A program made the translations under genes and the position numbers. A stretch of 64,000 nucleotides of DNA from JAICMB01 sp035295125 (GTDB lineage: Bacteria > Acidobacteriota > Terriglobia > Bryobacterales > Bryobacteraceae), in the NCBI GenBank assembly GCA_035295125.1, contig DATGJP010000105.1, forward strand, positions 1-64,000, given 5' to 3'. The notes under the pieces are model-generated. The model did not search any database. It was given only the letters and a program-made list of their open reading frames with translations, and was not told the DNA's origin. Below, piece after piece: positions 60,764 through 64,000 of the stretch. Within the stretch, counting starts at the first letter, position 1. Each line of letters starts with the position of its first letter.

Positions 60764-62573
60764 AACATTATTGATACTGTTCGCCTCGGCCACCGTTCAT
60801 GCCGAGACCGGAAAGCTGCTCCTGCACTTTCTCCAACTCCCGGTAGGCGAAGAAACCTACGAGCTGAATGGCAACACTCTGCATGCGCGCTTTGAATACA
60901 CCGAGCGAGGGTCGAATGTGGCGCTCAACGCGACGCTGCGCATGAAGCCGGATCTGACACCCGAGCAGTATGAAGCGCACGGACGCAGCTACCGCCCTTT
61001 CAAGGTCGACGTCTCCGTCACGCCTGCGAATGAGACGGGACCTTTCTTCACCATCGACGGGTACGCACCACTCTCGGTTCAGATGATGATGCTGCGGTAC
61101 TGGCTCGGCCATGGCAAACCGAAGCGCCTGCGACAACTGCCCGCCGGCACGAAGGACGACGACCTGATCATCGAAGAAACCGGCCGCGACGGGCCGCTGA
61201 CGCGCTACTCCATCGGCAACGTCGTTTGGGGACGCGAGTCGGTTTGGCTGAACGATCGGCAGGAAATCGCCGGGGCGGTTACCTATGCCGGCAATCTGCC
61301 GCTCGAAGCCGTCCGCGAGGAGTACCGCTCCGAGCTACCAAAGCTGATCAGAAGCTCTATCGCGGACCGCATCAAAGAACTAGGCACAATTCCGGCCCTG
61401 ACCCAACGGGCAATCGCCGTCGTTCACGCGCGCTTAATTGATGGCAAACGTGATACGCCGATGGAGGACGCAACGGTTCTGGTTCTCGACGGTCACGTTG
61501 TCGAGGTCGGACCGAGCGAAAAGGTCACCATCCCACGGGGCGCCGACACGATCGATGCCCGCGGCAAAACTCTGCTGCCTGGTCTATGGGAAATGCACGC
61601 GCATTTCGCGCAGGTGGAATACGGCCCCGCCTACCTCGCCGCCGGGGTGACCACGGCTCGCGACTGCGGCGGCGAATTCGAATTCATCACCGCCGTTCGC
61701 GATCAGATTGTTTACCACAACGGGCTTGGGCCTTTCCTGGTTCTCGCTGGCCTCGTCGACGGCAGCGGTCCAGGCACGTTCGGCGTCAACTGGGCCGATA
61801 CGCCGGGCCAGGGCCGGGACATGGTCGCGAAATACAGAGCGGCGGGCTTCGCCCAGATGAAAATCTACAACCAGATCAAACCCGAGGTGCTGTCGGCGAT
61901 TACTGACGAGGCCCACCGCCTGGGCATGACGGTGACGGGACACATCCCCGCCGGCATGACCGCGTTCCAGGGCGTCGAAGCCGGCATGGACCAGATCAAT
62001 CATCTCGGGCCGGTAGCACAGGAGGTGCGCGCGGTGGGGCTGGAAAAAGCGGTCCAGTTCTTCAAGGACCACCACACCGTCATTGATCCGACCCTCGCCT
62101 GGGGCGAACTTCTCTCGCATTCCCCAGAAACTGCCATCGACACCTTCGAACCGGGTTTCGCCAAAGCTCCGTTTACGCTCAGGTCCATGATCGGCTCGGC
62201 GTCGGGCCAAGGCGCTCGGCTGACGGAATCCTTCAAGATCGTGAAGGCGCTCTACGAAGCAGGCGTGCCCATCGTTGCAGGCACCGATAAGGCCGTTCCG
62301 GCCCACAGCCTGCATCGCGAACTCGAGTTGTACGTCCAGGCGGGCATTCCGCCGATGGATGTTATTCGCCTTGCCACCATCGGCTCAGCCCGCGCTATGG
62401 GTATGGCCCGGGACGTGGGCTCCATCGAGCCGGGCAAACGCGCCGACATGGTTCTGGTGGACGGGAATCCGCTCGAAAATTTCGGCGATTTGCGCAAGGT
62501 ATCGCGCGTTATCGCGAACGGTCGCGTTCTCGACCCCGCGCAGCTATGGCCGCGGGCCGGCTTCAAACCGTAA
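60756..62573 (+). CDS. Secreted amidohydrolase with an N-terminal extension domain
   Basis: A 605-residue protein with a signal peptide (KTLLILFASATVHA). Residues about 18-215 form an extra beta-rich domain (LPVGEETYELNGNTLHARFEYTERGS) not found in the compact enzyme at 23827. The amidohydrolase core follows: LPGLWEMHAHFA (HxH), FAQMKIYNQIK (Lys), VTGHIPAGM (His), QINHLGP (His), IVAGTDKAV (Asp) and IEPGKRADMVLVDGNP. Periplasmic hydrolysis of an amide, ester or dipeptide is expected. It is probably cotranscribed with the EEP gene. Confidence 0.87.
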   Translation: MRKTLLILFASATVHAETGKLLLHFLQLPVGEETYELNGNTLHARFEYTERGSNVALNATLRMKPDLTPEQYEAHGRSYRPFKVDVSVTPANETGPFFTIDGYAPLSVQMMMLRYWLGHGKPKRLRQLPAGTKDDDLIIEETGRDGPLTRYSIGNVVWGRESVWLNDRQEIAGAVTYAGNLPLEAVREEYRSELPKLIRSSIADRIKELGTIPALTQRAIAVVHARLIDGKRDTPMEDATVLVLDGHVVEVGPSEKVTIPRGADTIDARGKTLLPGLWEMHAHFAQVEYGPAYLAAGVTTARDCGGEFEFITAVRDQIVYHNGLGPFLVLAGLVDGSGPGTFGVNWADTPGQGRDMVAKYRAAGFAQMKIYNQIKPEVLSAITDEAHRLGMTVTGHIPAGMTAFQGVEAGMDQINHLGPVAQEVRAVGLEKAVQFFKDHHTVIDPTLAWGELLSHSPETAIDTFEPGFAKAPFTLRSMIGSASGQGARLTESFKIVKALYEAGVPIVAGTDKAVPAHSLHRELELYVQAGIPPMDVIRLATIGSARAMGMARDVGSIEPGKRADMVLVDGNPLENFGDLRKVSRVIANGRVLDPAQLWPRAGFKP

Positions 62574-62651
62574 TCAATGCCAAGCGGCCGGTGGTGGAAG
62601 ATGGCATGGACTTCGAGTGAAAGGACAGGCGGAACCGGTTGACAACCTGCA

Positions 62652-64000
62652 TTACTCTGCTCGCAAGGCTTCGATTGGATCCACTCGCGCCGCACGGCGC
62701 GCCGGCATTAGCGCCGCTCCGAGGGCGATTGCAATGAGGAACACTGGCCCCACGACAAAAGCCGGCAACGTCGCCTCCATGCCCGAAACCAGGCTGCTCA
62801 TGAACCGGATCCCCACGTAAGCTCCGATCAGCCCCACGACGATTCCGGCCAGCGTCAGTTTCAAGCCTTGACCTGCCACCATCCTCAAAACATCGCCTCG
62901 TTGTGCCCCCAGAGCGATGCGGATGCCAATCTCTCGCGTGCGCTGCACCACAAAGAATGCGATCACCCCGTACAACCCGATACTCGCCAGCACCAGGGCC
63001 AGGAACGCAAAAGCGGCCAACAGGAAGGTGGTGAAGCGCTGCCGCGACACGGCATTCGACACCAACTGCTCCATGCTCAAAACCGATGCCACAGGCTGGT
63101 CGGGATCAATCTTTGCGATCTCGCGTTTGATTGCCGCCGCCAGGTACAGCGGATCGAGACCGGTGCGCACCACCAGTGTCATCGCGGGCCAAGCCACCTG
63201 GCGATAAGGCAGGTAGAGTTCGTCGGAAGGCGGCTGATCCGGTCCCGCGAAGCGTACATCCGAAACCACCCCCACGACCTCTCGCATGAGGCGGTCCCGG
63301 GAATTCGCGAGATGCCGTCCCAACGGGCTACGCCCCGGAAAATACTTTCGTGCAGTGGTCTCGTTGATGATGGCCACGGGAGTCGAGTTCGCGGCGTCCT
63401 GTTCCGTAAACGCCCGCCCGGCGAGCAGCGGAATTCGCATGGTCCGGAAATAATCGGCGCTAACGTGCTTCACCCAGATCACTGGATCCCGGCCCAAACC
63501 GAGGCTGGGAGTTCCCTCGACAAAGAAGTAGAACCCATACTGGCCTGTTCCCATCGGAAGAAAGCTAATCGCGGCCGCGGATTGCACACCGGGCAGTGTC
63601 CGGATTCGCTCGATGGCATCGGTATAGAACCGTTCCTGCCGAGCGGGTGGGTACTTGTCAGGCGGCAGCGCCACACTTGCGGTCAACACGTTGTGATAGT
63701 CGAACCCGGGATTGACGCCTTCGAGGCGCACGAAATTCGCAATCAGCACCTCGGCTCCGATGAGCAGCGCCAAGGCCAATGCTGTCTGCGAGACCGCGAG
63801 AACGTTCCGCGTGAAACCGCTGCGCCGCGACTGCGAACTGTTGCGGCTCGCCTCCCGCAGGGCTGAATTCAGATCGAGCCGCGCCGCGTGCAGCAGTGGC
63901 GCCATGCTGAACAGCACCGCCGTAATTACGGACAGTGCCATGGCAAAAACAGCCACGGTCGGATCCAGACTCGTATCCTGCAACCGCGGCACGCTCAACG
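62652..64000 (-). CDS. ADOP-type ABC transporter permease, C-terminal half (runs off the window)
   Basis: About 449 codons are visible, and the frame continues past the right edge. Features are those of the second half of an ADOP permease: VFAMALSVITAVLFSMAPLLHAARLDLNSALRE, a TM segment after RNVLAVSQTALALALLIGAE, a periplasmic MacB-PCD domain, the FtsX block YGVIAFFVVQRTREIGIRIALGAQRGDVLRM, and the terminal PARRAARVDPIEALRAE. No PadR partner is visible because the 5' side is outside. Confidence 0.9.
   Translation of the reverse strand, partial: LSVPRLQDTSLDPTVAVFAMALSVITAVLFSMAPLLHAARLDLNSALREASRNSSQSRRSGFTRNVLAVSQTALALALLIGAEVLIANFVRLEGVNPGFDYHNVLTASVALPPDKYPPARQERFYTDAIERIRTLPGVQSAAAISFLPMGTGQYGFYFFVEGTPSLGLGRDPVIWVKHVSADYFRTMRIPLLAGRAFTEQDAANSTPVAIINETTARKYFPGRSPLGRHLANSRDRLMREVVGVVSDVRFAGPDQPPSDELYLPYRQVAWPAMTLVVRTGLDPLYLAAAIKREIAKIDPDQPVASVLSMEQLVSNAVSRQRFTTFLLAAFAFLALVLASIGLYGVIAFFVVQRTREIGIRIALGAQRGDVLRMVAGQGLKLTLAGIVVGLIGAYVGIRFMSSLVSGMEATLPAFVVGPVFLIAIALGAALMPARRAARVDPIEALRAE

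Noticed and set aside
62868..63866. A 332-codon plus-strand frame opposite the last ADOP permease
   Set aside because: It is antisense to a convincing membrane protein and its translation is His/Arg/Gln-rich without family resemblance.
1..64000. CRISPR arrays, tRNA genes, prophage or complete insertion sequences
   Set aside because: No regularly spaced direct repeats, no cloverleaf-like sequences and no transposase or integrase motifs were recognised on either strand.

Overview
The window is a chromosomal segment of an acidobacterium, most likely of the Solibacter/Bryobacter lineage. This rests on lineage-typical protein families recognised by eye: four ADOP-type duplicated orphan ABC permeases (three preceded by PadR regulators), a TIGR03435 secreted protein, a VWFA-related TIGR03436 protein, a DUF1549/DUF1553 plus DUF1501 pair, and secreted modules containing the phrase 'YSLNMTVVP'. 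No tRNA, rRNA, CRISPR array, prophage or intact insertion sequence was seen.

Layout. 1-4714: a decayed duplicate (1-1091) of the two-gene block at 3470-4714, separated by a secreted beta-helix gene and a gene-poor gap. 4435-9046: a UPF0489/NlpC-like fusion, a DinB-like protein, glutamate racemase, and DUF5996 and DUF1801 proteins. 9043-18212: secreted and periplasmic enzymes and the first PadR/ADOP module. 18213-23551: a hybrid histidine kinase with a repeated ectodomain, a TPR protein and a dead secreted-domain gene. 23827-28844: amidohydrolase, small membrane protein and the second PadR/ADOP module. 28938-30248: a solitary FliM and a 68-residue protein, each preceded by a sigma-28-like promoter. 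30254-38680: amidase, TIGR03435, STAS, a membrane methyltransferase, the molybdenum cofactor genes moeA-moaC-mogA, and a VWFA protein.

38660-46889 (minus strand) is the most striking part. It is a tightly coupled operon: FHA protein, 32-residue membrane protein, PP2C phosphatase with an external beta-helix, Ser/Thr kinase with a TPR-like ectodomain, a single polypeptide fusing a RodA/FtsW glycan polymerase to a class B penicillin-binding protein, and a second FHA protein. It parallels the actinobacterial fhaA-fhaB-pstP-rodA-pbpA-pknA-pknB locus and probably couples phosphothreonine signalling to cell-wall synthesis.

47356-64000: a DUF433/DUF5615 toxin-antitoxin remnant cut by an interspersed repeat, a methyltransferase, class II DAHP synthase, the third PadR/ADOP module, the cytochrome/DUF1501 pair, a lipase, an EEP-fold protein, an amidohydrolase and a fourth ADOP permease that runs off the right edge. 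A palindromic repeat family, with a core reading AGGCTGAATGCCTGCC, is scattered through the intergenic gaps in at least eight full or partial copies.
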